Origin: an uncultured Chlorobiaceae bacterium
GTDB lineage: Bacteria > Bacteroidota > Chlorobiia > Chlorobiales > Chlorobiaceae
DNA: 64,000 bases
Assembly: GCA_903839405.1 (NCBI GenBank)
Contig: CAIMCD010000034.1
Coordinates: forward strand, 1 to 64,000
Direction: 5' to 3'
Shown: positions 46,204-55,396 of the stretch, in pieces
Layout: each line of letters begins with the position of its first letter
Numbering within the stretch: position 1 is the stretch's first letter
Position numbers and translations under genes: made by a program
The notes under the pieces: model-generated
Told to the model about the DNA's origin: nothing
Seen by the model: only the letters and a program-made list of their open reading frames with translations
Databases searched by the model: none

Positions 46204-47202
46204 ATGCAGATACCCATAACACAGCAACTCGTCGAAAAAAAGTACAACGAGTACCACACCAGAATAAATGACGCTCTCGGAAAATGTTTCGATACCGAGA
46301 GTCCGGTCACCCTCTATGCTCCGGCCCGCTATATTCTTGAAGGCAAGGGAAAACGCATCCGCCCCTTTTTGACCCTGCTCGCCTCCGAATCGGTATGCGG
46401 CTCTTCGGAAGAGGCGCTCAAGGTGGCGCTTGCGGTTGAGATTCTGCACAACTTCACCCTGATCCACGACGACATCATGGACCAGGCCGAACTCCGCCAC
46501 GGCCGCCCAACCGTGCACAAGCAGTGGAACACCAATGCGGCGATCCTGACGGGCGACATGATGATTGCCTACGCCTATGATCTCGCCCTGCAGGCCAAGA
46601 GCAACCGCCACGGCGAACTCATCCATATTCTCAACCATGCCAACATCACCATTTGTGAAGGCCAGGCGCTTGACATGGAGCTTGAAGAGAAGCAGGACGC
46701 CACCATTGACGACTATCTCGACATGATTGCCAAAAAAACCGGTCGCCTTATCTCGGCTGCACTTGAAGCTGGCGGGGTTGCGGGCGATGCAACAAAGGAG
46801 CAGTTGGATAATCTGGTACTCTTCGGCGAAAAGATCGGCCGGGCCTTCCAGATACAGGATGACTACCTTGATATTATGGCCGATGACGGCAAGTCCGGCA
46901 AGATGGCGGGCGGCGACGTGATCAACGGCAAAAAAACCTACCTGCTGCTCCGCTCGCTTGAACTGACCAAGGGCAAAGAGCGCGACCTGTTGAACTCGGT
47001 CATTGAGAACAAAGGGATCAGCCCGGAACGGGTACCCGAAATAAAGTCGATCTATGCCGCATGTGGCGTGCTTGATGAGACCGCTGCTCTCATCAACCAG
47101 CATACCGAGGAAGCGCTCAGCGCCGTGGATCAGTTGCCGTATGCTGAAGGAAGAGAGTACCTTAAAGGGTTTGCCAATATTCTGATGAAACGCGATTTCT
47201 GA
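46204..47202 (+). CDS. Polyprenyl diphosphate synthase (trans, geranylgeranyl/longer type)
   Basis: The 332-residue trans-prenyltransferase has the first aspartate-rich motif DDIMD (Asp89-Asp93), the second DDYLD (Asp219-Asp223), and GKGKRIRPFL for IPP binding. Residues before the first motif are FTLIH, so chain length cannot be set with confidence. Products could feed menaquinone side chains, carotenoids or chlorophyll phytol. ATG 46204 is preferred over an upstream start at 46156 that overlaps fni. Operon with fni. Confidence 0.93.
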   Translation: MQIPITQQLVEKKYNEYHTRINDALGKCFDTESPVTLYAPARYILEGKGKRIRPFLTLLASESVCGSSEEALKVALAVEILHNFTLIHDDIMDQAELRHGRPTVHKQWNTNAAILTGDMMIAYAYDLALQAKSNRHGELIHILNHANITICEGQALDMELEEKQDATIDDYLDMIAKKTGRLISAALEAGGVAGDATKEQLDNLVLFGEKIGRAFQIQDDYLDIMADDGKSGKMAGGDVINGKKTYLLLRSLELTKGKERDLLNSVIENKGISPERVPEIKSIYAACGVLDETAALINQHTEEALSAVDQLPYAEGREYLKGFANILMKRDF

Positions 47203-47245
47203 ACCTCTTCAGGGGGGTAGCAATACTCCCCGCTGCAAGGGAACA

Positions 47246-48364
47246 ATGGAAAACACAAGCCTCCTGCTGCAGCTCACCCTGATTCCCGGTATCGGGCCGG
47301 CGAGAATCAAGGCACTCCTAAACTGCCTGCAAAATATCCGTCAGGTGATGCAGGCGGAAGTGGATGAGCTGGTGACGGTGCCGGGCATCGGAGAACCTCT
47401 GGCGCGCCAGATACACGACTTTCTGCACCAAACCCAAACACGAGAGGGTGCAATAAAAGCTGCAGAAGCGCAGATTCAGCAAGCGCACCGCCACAAGGCA
47501 AAACTCATCACCATTCTCGACGCAGAATATCCTCCACTGTTAAAACAAATTTACGACCCGCCCCCCTGCCTTTTTGTACGCGGAGAACTTCCTTCGCCCC
47601 AGACGCCCGGCCTTGCCGTGGTCGGCACCCGCAATGCATCGCAATATGGAAAACAGTGTACCGCACTTTTTTGCAAAGAGTTGGCCAGTTACGGCATTGT
47701 GGTCTACAGCGGACTTGCCTTTGGTATTGACATGGCGGCACACCAGGCAACCCTTGAAAATGGAGGGATAACCATTGCCGTGCTGGCAAGCGGTGTTGAG
47801 CAGGTCTATACCGATCCGAAAGGGCTGCTTTGGCCGAAAATCATTGAACGAGGTGCTCTCGTTTCAGAGGAGTGGATCGGCTCGGAACTGGTGCCAGCCA
47901 AATTCCCGAAACGAAACCGCATCATATCCGGCATCTCGGCCGGCACCCTCATCGTGGAATCGGATCTGAAAGGGGGAGCGCTGATTACAGCGGCGACGGC
48001 TCTTGAGCAGAACCGCGAGGTCTTTGCCCTTCCCGGCAACATCTTTTCACGCACTTCCCGGGGCACCAACAAACTGATCCAGGATGCTCAGGCCAAAGCG
48101 GTCATGAGCGTGGATGATATTCTGGTTGAACTGGGCAAGAATTTCGCAAAAAAACCGGCTTCACCATCGCAAGAGAAACCACGACCTCCCCTCACGGCCA
48201 CAGAGCGATCCATCGTGGAGGGAATGAAGGGTGAGAGGGTTCATATTGATGCTCTTGCCGCCGCAACCGCTCTTGATATCTCTTCACTGCTGGTTCACCT
48301 CTTTGAACTCGAACTCAAGGGAGCGGTTGAGCAAGAGCCCGGACAGTTTTTCCGCCCGACCTGA
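47246..48364 (+). CDS. dprA: DNA processing protein DprA
   Basis: The 372-residue protein has an N-terminal helix-hairpin-helix region (LIPGIGPARIKALL, TVPGIGEPLARQI), a Rossmann-like DprA core (VVGTRNASQYG, YSGLAFGIDMAAHQATL, ASGVEQVY, SEEWIGS, NRIISGIS, ALEQNREVFALPGNI) and a C-terminal winged helix. It loads RecA on incoming single strands in natural transformation, although many non-competent bacteria carry it too. It lies 43 bp behind the polyprenyl synthase. Confidence 0.96.
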   Translation: MENTSLLLQLTLIPGIGPARIKALLNCLQNIRQVMQAEVDELVTVPGIGEPLARQIHDFLHQTQTREGAIKAAEAQIQQAHRHKAKLITILDAEYPPLLKQIYDPPPCLFVRGELPSPQTPGLAVVGTRNASQYGKQCTALFCKELASYGIVVYSGLAFGIDMAAHQATLENGGITIAVLASGVEQVYTDPKGLLWPKIIERGALVSEEWIGSELVPAKFPKRNRIISGISAGTLIVESDLKGGALITAATALEQNREVFALPGNIFSRTSRGTNKLIQDAQAKAVMSVDDILVELGKNFAKKPASPSQEKPRPPLTATERSIVEGMKGERVHIDALAAATALDISSLLVHLFELELKGAVEQEPGQFFRPT

Positions 48365-48531
48365 AACTCTCTATAAAAACACTCCTCAAGCCATCTGAAT
48401 TCCCCAGCTCAATGCAAGGGTTCCGATAAGCTGGCCTAGTGGCGTAAACATGGCGGCTTTTTAGCTTTTTATAGTTTTTTAACAAGGAATTATTACCTTT
48501 GAGGGTATAATTTTCAACAGGAGGATATTAT

Positions 48532-48570
48532 ATGCCTTTAACTCATTTACATGATAACCTAAACCATTGA
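48532..48570 (+). CDS. Possible 12-residue leader peptide upstream of the Skp-like gene
   Basis: ATG 48532 is preceded by an AGGAGG seven bases away, the best ribosome binding site in this region. The frame reads MPLTHLHDNLNH and stops at TGA 48570. Three of twelve residues are His. The stop lies four bases before an in-frame ATG (48575) of the Skp-like gene, so it might couple or control translation of that gene. It could also be chance. Confidence 0.4.
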   Translation: MPLTHLHDNLNH

Positions 48571-48604
48571 ATTGATGAATCATTCAGGAGGAGTTACACG
48601 TGTT

Positions 48605-49123
48605 ATGCGCCGGATCATGATGGCGGTTGTCCTGAGTTTGCTGCTGGTCGGACCGCAATCATTCGCCGCACAGGGGGCAAGCAAAGTCGGTGTTGTGGAT
48701 TCAGGAAAAATCCTGCAACTCTTGCCTGACACCAAACAGGCTGAAGCAAGCTTGCAGGCTGTTGCCGCTCCACTGCAAAAAGAGCTGGAACGGATGAGCC
48801 AGGAGTATCAGAAAGGACTTGTGGCCTATCGCCAGCAGGCCGCAACCCTCTCAAAAACAGCAAGAGAGCAGAAGGAGAAGGATCTTGGCCTTAAAGGTCA
48901 GGCGATTGAAAAATTCCAGCAGGAGAAGTTCGGCCGTGGCGGTGTGATTGAAGCAAAACAGCAGGAACTCTATCTCCCTATACGCAAGAAAGTTCTTGCC
49001 TCCATTGAATCCATTGCCCAGTCGGAAGGATTCAACCTGGTGTTTGAAAAAAGCACGTCGCTCTATACAACGCCTGAAAATGATCTGACCTTCAAGGTGA
49101 TGAACCAGTTGAATATCAAGTAA
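48605..49123 (+). CDS. Periplasmic chaperone of the Skp/OmpH family
   Basis: The 172-residue protein has a signal peptide (MRRIMMAVVLSLLLVGPQSFAA) and the family start KVGVVDSGKILQLLPDTKQAEASLQ, followed by a long coiled coil (about residues 45-120) and a terminal EGFNLVFEKS strand. Skp carries unfolded outer-membrane proteins to BamA. ATG 48605 follows AGGAGGAG by 11 bases; ATG 48575 would add ten residues before the signal core. lptC follows after 13 bp. Confidence 0.85.
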   Translation: MRRIMMAVVLSLLLVGPQSFAAQGASKVGVVDSGKILQLLPDTKQAEASLQAVAAPLQKELERMSQEYQKGLVAYRQQAATLSKTAREQKEKDLGLKGQAIEKFQQEKFGRGGVIEAKQQELYLPIRKKVLASIESIAQSEGFNLVFEKSTSLYTTPENDLTFKVMNQLNIK

Positions 49124-49136
49124 GGCTCCGGCAACG

Positions 49137-49694
49137 GTGAAACACGCTCTCGCTTTTGTTCAGGTAGGTGTTATACTGACCTTCATATGGGGATGCGGCA
49201 ATCCCGAAAAGGAGCGCCGCTCTCCCGAAACAAGCTTTATCGGCGTCAATCATCCCGTTCAGGAGAGTTGGGGCATCAAACTTGCCATGACGGAATCAGG
49301 TATCAGGCGCGGACTCATTGAAGCCGGCCACGGCGCGGAGTACAAAATCGGTGCCGGTACGGAAAATCATCTTGACCAGGGGGTCAAGGTTACCTTTTTT
49401 GATGCCAACGGTCAGCCGTCAACCATAATAACAGCACAAAAAGCCGTTATTCATGACAATCAGGATATTGAAGCCATGGGTAACGTGGTCATGACCTCCA
49501 AAGGCAGCACGGTTACGGTCATTACAACCGAGTATGCCAAACAGTCCGGCAAAGACAAAATGATCCGCTCCGACCGGTTCATAACCATTACCAGACCCGA
49601 AGAAACCATCAGGGGATACGGTTTTGAAAGTGACCAGGCCCTGAAAAAATACCGGATTTTCCGGGGAAGCGGTGAATCTTTTATAAAACAATAA
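49137..49694 (+). CDS. lptC: LptC-like LPS export protein
   Basis: This 185-residue protein has a GTG start and a hydrophobic N-terminus ending in FIWGC, a lipobox that suggests a lipoprotein instead of the single-span form of E. coli. The core has the LptC beta-jellyroll pattern ([24 protein letters not shown] and [22 protein letters not shown]). It should bind LPS delivered by the LptBFG transporter. It follows the Skp-like gene; lptA and lptB are not in the window. Confidence 0.85.
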   Translation: MKHALAFVQVGVILTFIWGCGNPEKERRSPETSFIGVNHPVQESWGIKLAMTESGIRRGLIEAGHGAEYKIGAGTENHLDQGVKVTFFDANGQPSTIITAQKAVIHDNQDIEAMGNVVMTSKGSTVTVITTEYAKQSGKDKMIRSDRFITITRPEETIRGYGFESDQALKKYRIFRGSGESFIKQ

Positions 49695-49710
49695 TGAAGT
49701 GCGCTCGTTC

Positions 49711-50097
49711 ATGAAATTACATGTCTTGAAATCAAAAATCCATAACGCGATAGTGACAAATGGTGATCTCGAATATGAAGGGAGCATCACCATTGATAGT
49801 GAGCTTCTTGAAATGGTCGATATGATTCCGAATGAAAAGGTTCTTGTCGTCAACAACAATAACGGTGAGCGATTTGAAACCTACATTATCAAGGGAGATC
49901 GTGGATCCCGTGAAATTCAGCTCAACGGAGCCGCCGCACGGTGCGCCCTTGTGGGTGATGAGGTTATTATCATGACCTTTGCGGTCATGGAAGAGGCTGA
50001 AGCGAGAGCCTATAAACCGATGGTCCTGATTGTTGACCGGAAAAACAACCCCAAACGCCGTCACCGTGTCGGTGAAGAGGATGAACAGTTATCTTGA
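49711..50097 (+). CDS. panD: Aspartate 1-decarboxylase (pyruvoyl enzyme)
   Basis: The 128-residue proenzyme makes beta-alanine for pantothenate and CoA. It cuts itself between Gly24 and Ser25 in YEGSITID to form the pyruvoyl group; Ser25 is in the same position as in E. coli. Lys9 and Tyr58-like active-site residues lie in KSKIHNA and ETYIIKG. ATG 49711 gives the usual length; a GTG four codons upstream is less likely. Confidence 0.97.
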   Translation: MKLHVLKSKIHNAIVTNGDLEYEGSITIDSELLEMVDMIPNEKVLVVNNNNGERFETYIIKGDRGSREIQLNGAAARCALVGDEVIIMTFAVMEEAEARAYKPMVLIVDRKNNPKRRHRVGEEDEQLS

Positions 50098-50136
50098 GTT
50101 CCCCACCCCTGTAACCCCCAATGATCAAGCAACATC

Positions 50137-50868
50137 ATGGCACTTGCAGTAATTATTATGGCCGCTGGAAAAGGCACCCGGATGCAGTCCGATCTGGCGA
50201 AGGTGCTTCACCAGGCTAATGGCCGACCGGTTATCGAGTATGTTCTTGACAAGGCGCTCGCCCTTCAGCCTGAAAAAGTGGTGCTTGTTGTAGGCCATCA
50301 GGCCGAGCTGGTCAGAAAAGCAACCGAAAGGTACGAGGTTGAGTACGCGCTTCAGGAGCCGCAACTTGGTACCGGACATGCCATTATGCAGGCAGAAGAG
50401 CCGCTTCGGAATTTTCAGGGAGAGATTTTGATTCTCTCCGGCGATGCGCCGCTGGTTACCAGCCAGACGCTCGAAAAACTGATTTCTTTACACCGTAAAG
50501 AGGGTGCCGCAGCGACCGTTCTAACCGCAGAGTTCGATGACCCGACCGGATATGGCAGGGTTATCCGTCAAAAAAACAGCGAGAGCATCCTGAAAATTGT
50601 TGAACAGAAGGACGCCTCCCCACAGGAAGCAGCGGTCAGGGAGATCAACTCAGGGATTTATGTTTTCAATGCGGAACTGCTCTTTCAGGCGCTTGGGCAA
50701 ATCAACACCAACAATGCCCAGAAGGAGTACTATCTGACCGATGTTTTCGCCATCTGCTTCCAGAACGGCCGCAAGGTGTGCGCCTTCAAAACCGAGAATC
50801 CGAATGAAATTCTTGGCATTAATACCCCGGAACAGCTCCGGGAGGCCGAACGGATTTTGGCCGGATAA
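50137..50868 (+). CDS. GlmU-type N-acetylglucosamine-1-phosphate uridylyltransferase domain, alone
   Basis: The 243-residue protein matches only the N-terminal uridylyltransferase half of GlmU: IIMAAGKGTRMQSDLAKVLH, QLGTGHAIMQAE, LSGDAPLVT, GYGRVIR, EINSGIYVF and YLTDVF. The left-handed beta-helix acetyltransferase domain is absent, since the frame closes right after the Rossmann-like fold. It makes UDP-sugar from GlcNAc-1-phosphate or a related sugar phosphate. The acetylation step must be done elsewhere, or the substrate differs from standard. Confidence 0.85.
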   Translation: MALAVIIMAAGKGTRMQSDLAKVLHQANGRPVIEYVLDKALALQPEKVVLVVGHQAELVRKATERYEVEYALQEPQLGTGHAIMQAEEPLRNFQGEILILSGDAPLVTSQTLEKLISLHRKEGAAATVLTAEFDDPTGYGRVIRQKNSESILKIVEQKDASPQEAAVREINSGIYVFNAELLFQALGQINTNNAQKEYYLTDVFAICFQNGRKVCAFKTENPNEILGINTPEQLREAERILAG

Positions 50869-50927
50869 AACCCGGGGCTCCCGTTAGCGGGAAAAAGTAA
50901 ATGGAATGTACGGGGGAGGTGAAGAAG

Positions 50928-51422
50928 TTATTTTCTTGAACGGCGGGACTTTTTTGCCTCACTCTCTTCCGGTATGTTCAGCTGACTTCCGACGGTGACT
51001 GCACCGGGAACCGAGACGTCAATATCCGGGCCATCTTTCTGGATGCCGGTTTCATGCATGGAGTAAAACTCCACCAGATTACCATCCGGATCCATGACAA
51101 AAAAAGCCCTTCCTTCCCTTCGATGAGCCGGGCGCGTAACCAGGTGAGCCCCACAGTCATCCAGATAGAGAGCGGCAGCATCAACTTCAGCATCTGAAGC
51201 GAGCCTGAAACCAAAATGATCAACTCGGATATCGCGTGCCTCGGGCGTACCGGGAGTTTCAGCCTTCACCAGCACCAGCATGTCCGAATTAAGGCGCAGA
51301 TAGGTAATATTGGCCCCTACCCGATGATCGAGCTTGAGGCCAAGCATTCCAGCATAAAACTCCTCGGCAAGACGCAGGTCATTGACGCGAAGGGTGATCT
51401 GGTTAATCCCCGTCAGTTTCAT
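50928..51422 (-). CDS. VOC-family (glyoxalase/dioxygenase superfamily) protein
   Basis: The 164-residue protein has two beta-alpha-beta-beta-beta modules with INQITLRVNDLRLAEEFYAGMLGL, VDHFGFRLAS and FVMDPDGNLVEFYS. Metal ligands of the fold could be Gln8, His (VDHFGF) and Glu (NLVEFY). A C-terminal extension ends in KKSRRSRK. The start ATG 51422 overlaps the rpoZ end by 20 bp, following GAAGAAG. The reaction is not predictable. Confidence 0.8.
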   Translation of the reverse strand: MKLTGINQITLRVNDLRLAEEFYAGMLGLKLDHRVGANITYLRLNSDMLVLVKAETPGTPEARDIRVDHFGFRLASDAEVDAAALYLDDCGAHLVTRPAHRREGRAFFVMDPDGNLVEFYSMHETGIQKDGPDIDVSVPGAVTVGSQLNIPEESEAKKSRRSRK

Positions 51423-51756
51423 CATCTTCTTCAACTTGAACGATTTTTTTCTCAGTCGGTTTTTCCAGTGAGTAGTCGTACTTGTGCTCGAAATACTCGG
51501 CAACGGCCTTGTGTGATGCCTTTTCACGGCACTCAAATTCAAGGCTGATGGCAATCTGCTCAGGAAAAACCTTGTCCGATTCAGACTCGCTGGTAGGATT
51601 ACGGATCATCTCCCGGTATGGCAGCAGCTTCTCTTCAAGCTCGGCCCGCTCATCATCATGTATTTTTTTGGCTCTTTTGGAAATGGCAACCACCGTCTCG
51701 TACAAATTCGAGTGCGCACTTCTCAACGTATTCAGGTCAACAGGTTTAACCGACAT
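51403..51756 (-). CDS. rpoZ: RNA polymerase omega subunit
   Basis: The 117-residue protein has the omega pattern of Bacteroidetes/Chlorobi: VDLNTLRSAHSNLYETVVAISKRAKKI, the conserved Ala-Glu region (ASHKAVAEYFEHKYDYS) and an acidic tail (QVEEDDETDGD). It assembles with beta' in RNA polymerase. It overlaps gmk by 11 bp; gmk-rpoZ order is widely conserved, which supports the call. Confidence 0.88.
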   Translation of the reverse strand: MSVKPVDLNTLRSAHSNLYETVVAISKRAKKIHDDERAELEEKLLPYREMIRNPTSESESDKVFPEQIAISLEFECREKASHKAVAEYFEHKYDYSLEKPTEKKIVQVEEDDETDGD

Positions 51757-52351
51757 TGCACTTGTTTTTAGTATTTGAAAGAAAATTGCTGATTATGGCC
51801 TCAACCGCATCAACCGTTTGCTGGAGATCATCATTAACGACAACCTGGTCGAAGCGGTCAGCATATTCCAGCTCGAGTCGGGCCCGCTCAAGGCGCCGCT
51901 GCAGGCTATGCTCATCTTCACTTTTCCGCCCTTTCAGGCGCTGCTCCAGCACCTCCATGCTTGGAGGTTTAATAAACAACAACAGTGAGTTATCGGGAAA
52001 GAGGCGCTTGAGGCTCAACGCACCCTTGACATCAAGGTCAAAGAGAAGATGGGTGCCGGTAGCAATAACTTCAAGGGTTTTCTGAAGCAGTGTACCATAA
52101 TGGTTATCAAAAAAGAACTCATGCTCGATAAAGCCACCTTCACGGATTTGCTGCTCAAAATCCTCTCTGCTGAGAAAATGATAGTTGACCCCATCCTCCT
52201 CTCCCGGCCGTTTTGTACGGGTTGTCGCCGAAACTGAAAACCTGATATTTGGTATCCGTTCAAGAATCAGCTTCGCGATGGTTGACTTGCCCGTACCCGA
52301 TGGGGCTGAAAAAACAACCAGTTTCCCCTGCCCTTCCCGCTCTTCAACCAT
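51746..52351 (-). CDS. gmk: Guanylate kinase
   Basis: The 201-residue kinase converts GMP to GDP with ATP. The P-loop is SAPSGTGKST (residues 15-24), the GMP-binding region includes SATTRTKRPGEEDGVNYHF, and the LID has RLKGRKSEDEHSLQRRL. ATG 52351 is used; it lies 6 bp after yicC. Confidence 0.97.
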   Translation of the reverse strand: MVEEREGQGKLVVFSAPSGTGKSTIAKLILERIPNIRFSVSATTRTKRPGEEDGVNYHFLSREDFEQQIREGGFIEHEFFFDNHYGTLLQKTLEVIATGTHLLFDLDVKGALSLKRLFPDNSLLLFIKPPSMEVLEQRLKGRKSEDEHSLQRRLERARLELEYADRFDQVVVNDDLQQTVDAVEAIISNFLSNTKNKCNVG

Positions 52352-52357
52352 TATAAT

Positions 52358-53245
52358 TTACTCTATATTTTGCAGTTGTTCGCGGATTTTCTCAAGCTCT
52401 TCCTTGATATTGACAATTTTCTGCGAAATCTCAGCGTTCTGGGATTTGGATGCAATGGTGTTTGCTTCACGCAACTGCTCCTGCAGCAGAAAATTCAGCT
52501 TGCGGCCTGTGCCGCTCTCTTCGTTATGCAACTCTTCAAGAAAAAACTTGTTATGGCTGGCAAAGCGCGTCAGCTCCTCGGTAATGTCAAGCCGGTCGGC
52601 CGCCAGAACCAGTTCCATCTCAAGCCGGTCACGACTATAGGCAAGATCCTTTCCGGCAACCGCTTCCACTTTCGCGGCAAGGCGTTTTCTTATGGCCTCC
52701 AGATTATCAGTGGCAAGCAGGGCAATATGAGTAAGGGTACGCTCAATTTCCGAAATGCGCTGGCTGAAATCCACGGAAAGCTCCGCACCCTCACGGCGCC
52801 GCATCTCCCTGAGACGGGAGATCGCTTCCTGCAGAAGCGGTTTAACAAAGGGCCAGAGGGTATCACTGTTGTCAAGCCGGGTTGCGCCGTTATCGAATAT
52901 TTCCGGAAACCGGAGCAACTGCTCAAGCGTCACCGGAGCCGAAAGCTCAGCTTCAGTGCGGAGGGTATCGAGCAACGATTTATAGGCTTTCAGCTTTGCA
53001 ACATTGAGCGTAACCGGAATCGGCTGCTCTTCGTCAAGCTGGATCTGGATAAAAACAGAGATTTTGCCTCTCTGGAAATGTGCGCGAACCATCTCGCGCA
53101 CCTCAAGCTCAAAAGAGAGCAGAGGACGGGGAAGCTTGACACTGATTTCGGCAAACCGGTTATTGACCGAGCGCAACTCAACGAGAGTCCTCAGTCCATT
53201 CTCGGTTGAATCCGCACTGCCATACCCGGTCATACTTTCCAACAT
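52358..53245 (-). CDS. YicC family endoribonuclease-like protein
   Basis: The 295-residue protein shows the YicC N-terminus (MLESMTGYGSAD, LRSVNNRFAEISVKLPRPL, VREMVRAHFQRGKISVFIQI) and C-terminus (DITEELTRFASHNKFF, GRKLNFLLQEQLREANTIASK). In E. coli YicC is a member of a Mn2+-dependent RNase family. It heads a three-gene yicC-gmk-rpoZ group conserved in many bacteria. Confidence 0.92.
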   Translation of the reverse strand: MLESMTGYGSADSTENGLRTLVELRSVNNRFAEISVKLPRPLLSFELEVREMVRAHFQRGKISVFIQIQLDEEQPIPVTLNVAKLKAYKSLLDTLRTEAELSAPVTLEQLLRFPEIFDNGATRLDNSDTLWPFVKPLLQEAISRLREMRRREGAELSVDFSQRISEIERTLTHIALLATDNLEAIRKRLAAKVEAVAGKDLAYSRDRLEMELVLAADRLDITEELTRFASHNKFFLEELHNEESGTGRKLNFLLQEQLREANTIASKSQNAEISQKIVNIKEELEKIREQLQNIE

Positions 53246-53342
53246 AATGATCCCTGCTGCGTGCTGTTGTTAAAAAGATAACCCGCAGAGCCGCACCAAG
53301 GGCCCTGCAGAGATCTGACAGAAAGAGTTCTGATTACTGGAG

Positions 53343-53612
53343 TTACTTGCGAAGATCCAGTTCAGCAATCACTTTACGGTAACGGTCGATATCGACATTT
53401 TTCAGGTAATTGAGCATTTTTTTGCGCTTGGCTACCATCATCAGCAGGCCGCGACGGGAGTGCTTGTCCTTCGGGTGCAACTGCAGATGACCAGTAAGAT
53501 CAGTGATTCTGCGGCTGTATAACGCAACCTGAACCTCGGACTTGCCGGTGTTCGCTTCTGAACCGCCGAACTGCTTGATAACTTCCGCCTTATATTCCTT
53601 TGTCAGACTCAT
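53343..53612 (-). CDS. rpsO: 30S ribosomal protein S15
   Basis: The 89-residue protein has GKSEVQVALYSRRITDLTGHLQ and HSRRGLLMMVAKRKKMLNYL, the 16S rRNA-binding parts of S15. It is the last gene of the rimP-nusA-infB-rbfA-truB-ribF group, 45 bp behind ribF. Confidence 0.98.
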   Translation of the reverse strand: MSLTKEYKAEVIKQFGGSEANTGKSEVQVALYSRRITDLTGHLQLHPKDKHSRRGLLMMVAKRKKMLNYLKNVDIDRYRKVIAELDLRK

Positions 53613-53657
53613 ATCTCTTGATTTGTTATGTTAAATCGATTGACCTGCAATATAATA

Positions 53658-54623
53658 TTATTCGCAATACAACTCCACCGTTATTTTATCTTTTTCAAGC
53701 TGCTGTTTCAGCTCCTCCAGATTGGCAAATTTCCTCTCCTCCCGGATGAAACGGAGCACGGAGAAGCTAATATCGGCACCGTAAAGGTTACCGCAGTAGC
53801 CAAGAATATGGGCTTCAACCGTTTTCCGGCCCTCCGAAGAGACCGTGGGACGAACCCCGATATTCATCATGACCATAAACCGCTGAGCGTCAATAACGGT
53901 GCTTGCCAGATAAACCCCTGCACGCGGCAAGAGCTTCTCCTCTTGAGAGAGCTGCAGATTCACGGTCGGAAAACCGATCCGGCGCCCCAGCTTCTCACCC
54001 TCCACCACCCTGCCGCTGATCATATAGGGAAAGCCGAGAAACTCATTGGCTTCCTCAATCATGCCGCTTTCAAGCAGTTGCCGTATCCTTGTGCTTGAAA
54101 AATGCTCATTGCCGATGAGTACCTCATCAAGCACCTCCACATCAAAATCAAGCTCCTGACCGAGCGAGTCGAGTGTCTTGCCGGTGCCACTCCGGTTATG
54201 GCCAAAAGCGTGGTCATAACCAACAATAATGCTTTTGGCCCCGAGCACCTTGACAAGCACATTGCGGATAAAATCCTCAGAGCTGCGCGAGGCAAAATCC
54301 GGGGTAAAGCGAACAACAAAAAAAAGATCCACATGCTCCGAGCGAAGCAGCTCAATTTTTTCTTCAAGGGTGGTCAAGAGTCCAACCGGACCGGCAACTG
54401 GCCCCTTGAGCACCCTTCTTGGATGCGGCTCAAAGGTAACAACAACACTTCTCAGTCCGCGCTGTTCGGCAATTGCAACCATCCTTGAAATAATGCGGCG
54501 GTGCCCCTGATGCACCCCGTCAAAGGAGCCTATAGTGACGGCTGAAGGAGTGGGAAAAATATCGGCAGGTGAGTGGGAACCATAACCGTAAACAGCATGA
54601 TTATCATATTCAACAATACGCAT
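53658..54623 (-). CDS. ribF: Bifunctional riboflavin kinase / FAD synthetase
   Basis: The 321-residue protein has a nucleotidyltransferase N-domain (TIGSFDGVHQGHRRII, residues 31-45; VGYDHAFGHNRSGT) and a riboflavin-kinase C-domain (GRVVEGEKLGRRIGFPTVNL; YLASTVIDAQRFMVMMNIGVRP). It turns riboflavin into FMN and FAD. ATG 54623 is 18 bp from the truB end. No FMN riboswitch was seen. Confidence 0.96.
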   Translation of the reverse strand: MRIVEYDNHAVYGYGSHSPADIFPTPSAVTIGSFDGVHQGHRRIISRMVAIAEQRGLRSVVVTFEPHPRRVLKGPVAGPVGLLTTLEEKIELLRSEHVDLFFVVRFTPDFASRSSEDFIRNVLVKVLGAKSIIVGYDHAFGHNRSGTGKTLDSLGQELDFDVEVLDEVLIGNEHFSSTRIRQLLESGMIEEANEFLGFPYMISGRVVEGEKLGRRIGFPTVNLQLSQEEKLLPRAGVYLASTVIDAQRFMVMMNIGVRPTVSSEGRKTVEAHILGYCGNLYGADISFSVLRFIREERKFANLEELKQQLEKDKITVELYCE

Positions 54624-54641
54624 AGATCGTTCTTTCTCCCT

Positions 54642-55388
54642 TCAGCTTGCCGTTGTTGAAGCGTGCGGCTGCAGAATCTCGCCAATCATCTCCGGCAGGG
54701 TTCTGGCCGAGCTGAGCTCGTAAGGCCCAATGGCAACCCTCCGAAGCGTTGCGAGATAGCCTCCCACACCAAGAGCTTCCCCAAATTCATGGGCAATAAC
54801 GCGGATATAGGCCCCCTTGGAAACATGCAGGATAAAGTGCACTATCGGCAGTTCAATCCGGGTCACCTCAAAGCGGTGGATTACAATCTCCTTGGCTTTC
54901 CGCTCCCTCACCACCTCACCTTTGCGGGCCAGTGCGTAGAGCCGTTTGCCATTGTGCCAGGCCGCCGAGTGCATGGGCGGCTGCTGAAGATGGCTGCCCA
55001 CAAAAGCTGCAGCAAGTGCGATAATCTGCGTCTCCGTCAGGTGATCCACACTGCACCGGGCGTACTCCTCGGTTTCAGTGTCATGGCTTTCGGTTTTGAC
55101 GCCAAGCTTGATTGTTCCGTCATAAACCTTGTCGAGCAGTTCAAGTCCCGAAATCTCCTTGGTTTTTTTGCCCGATGCCAAAAGCAGCAGCCCGGTTGCT
55201 TTTGGATCAAGCGTACCACAATGACCGACCTTGCACTTCCGGCCGCTCTGCTTGTAGGTATTGCGGATTTTTGCAACAACATCGAACGAGGTCCAATCCA
55301 GCGGCTTGTCGATCAAGAGAAATTGGCCTTCATCACCAAGAGGCGCTCCGGAAGGAATGTTCATGAACTGCACAGGGTTAGAATACAT
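54642..55388 (-). CDS. truB: tRNA pseudouridine(55) synthase
   Basis: The 248-residue protein modifies U55 in the T-loop of tRNAs. FLLIDKPLDWTSFDVV, then KVGHCGTLDPKATG with catalytic Asp61, and RFEVTRIELP and YIRVIAHEFGEALG are typical. ATG 55388 may be too early by eight residues; ATG 55364 is in frame, and neither has a strong ribosome binding site. 8 bp after rbfA. Confidence 0.95.
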   Translation of the reverse strand: MYSNPVQFMNIPSGAPLGDEGQFLLIDKPLDWTSFDVVAKIRNTYKQSGRKCKVGHCGTLDPKATGLLLLASGKKTKEISGLELLDKVYDGTIKLGVKTESHDTETEEYARCSVDHLTETQIIALAAAFVGSHLQQPPMHSAAWHNGKRLYALARKGEVVRERKAKEIVIHRFEVTRIELPIVHFILHVSKGAYIRVIAHEFGEALGVGGYLATLRRVAIGPYELSSARTLPEMIGEILQPHASTTAS

Positions 55389-55396
55389 GCACGCAA

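Noticed and set aside
46183..47103. 306-codon open frame opposite the polyprenyl synthase gene
   Set aside because: The plus-strand protein has both aspartate-rich motifs; the antisense product has no family features. It is a shadow of codon bias.
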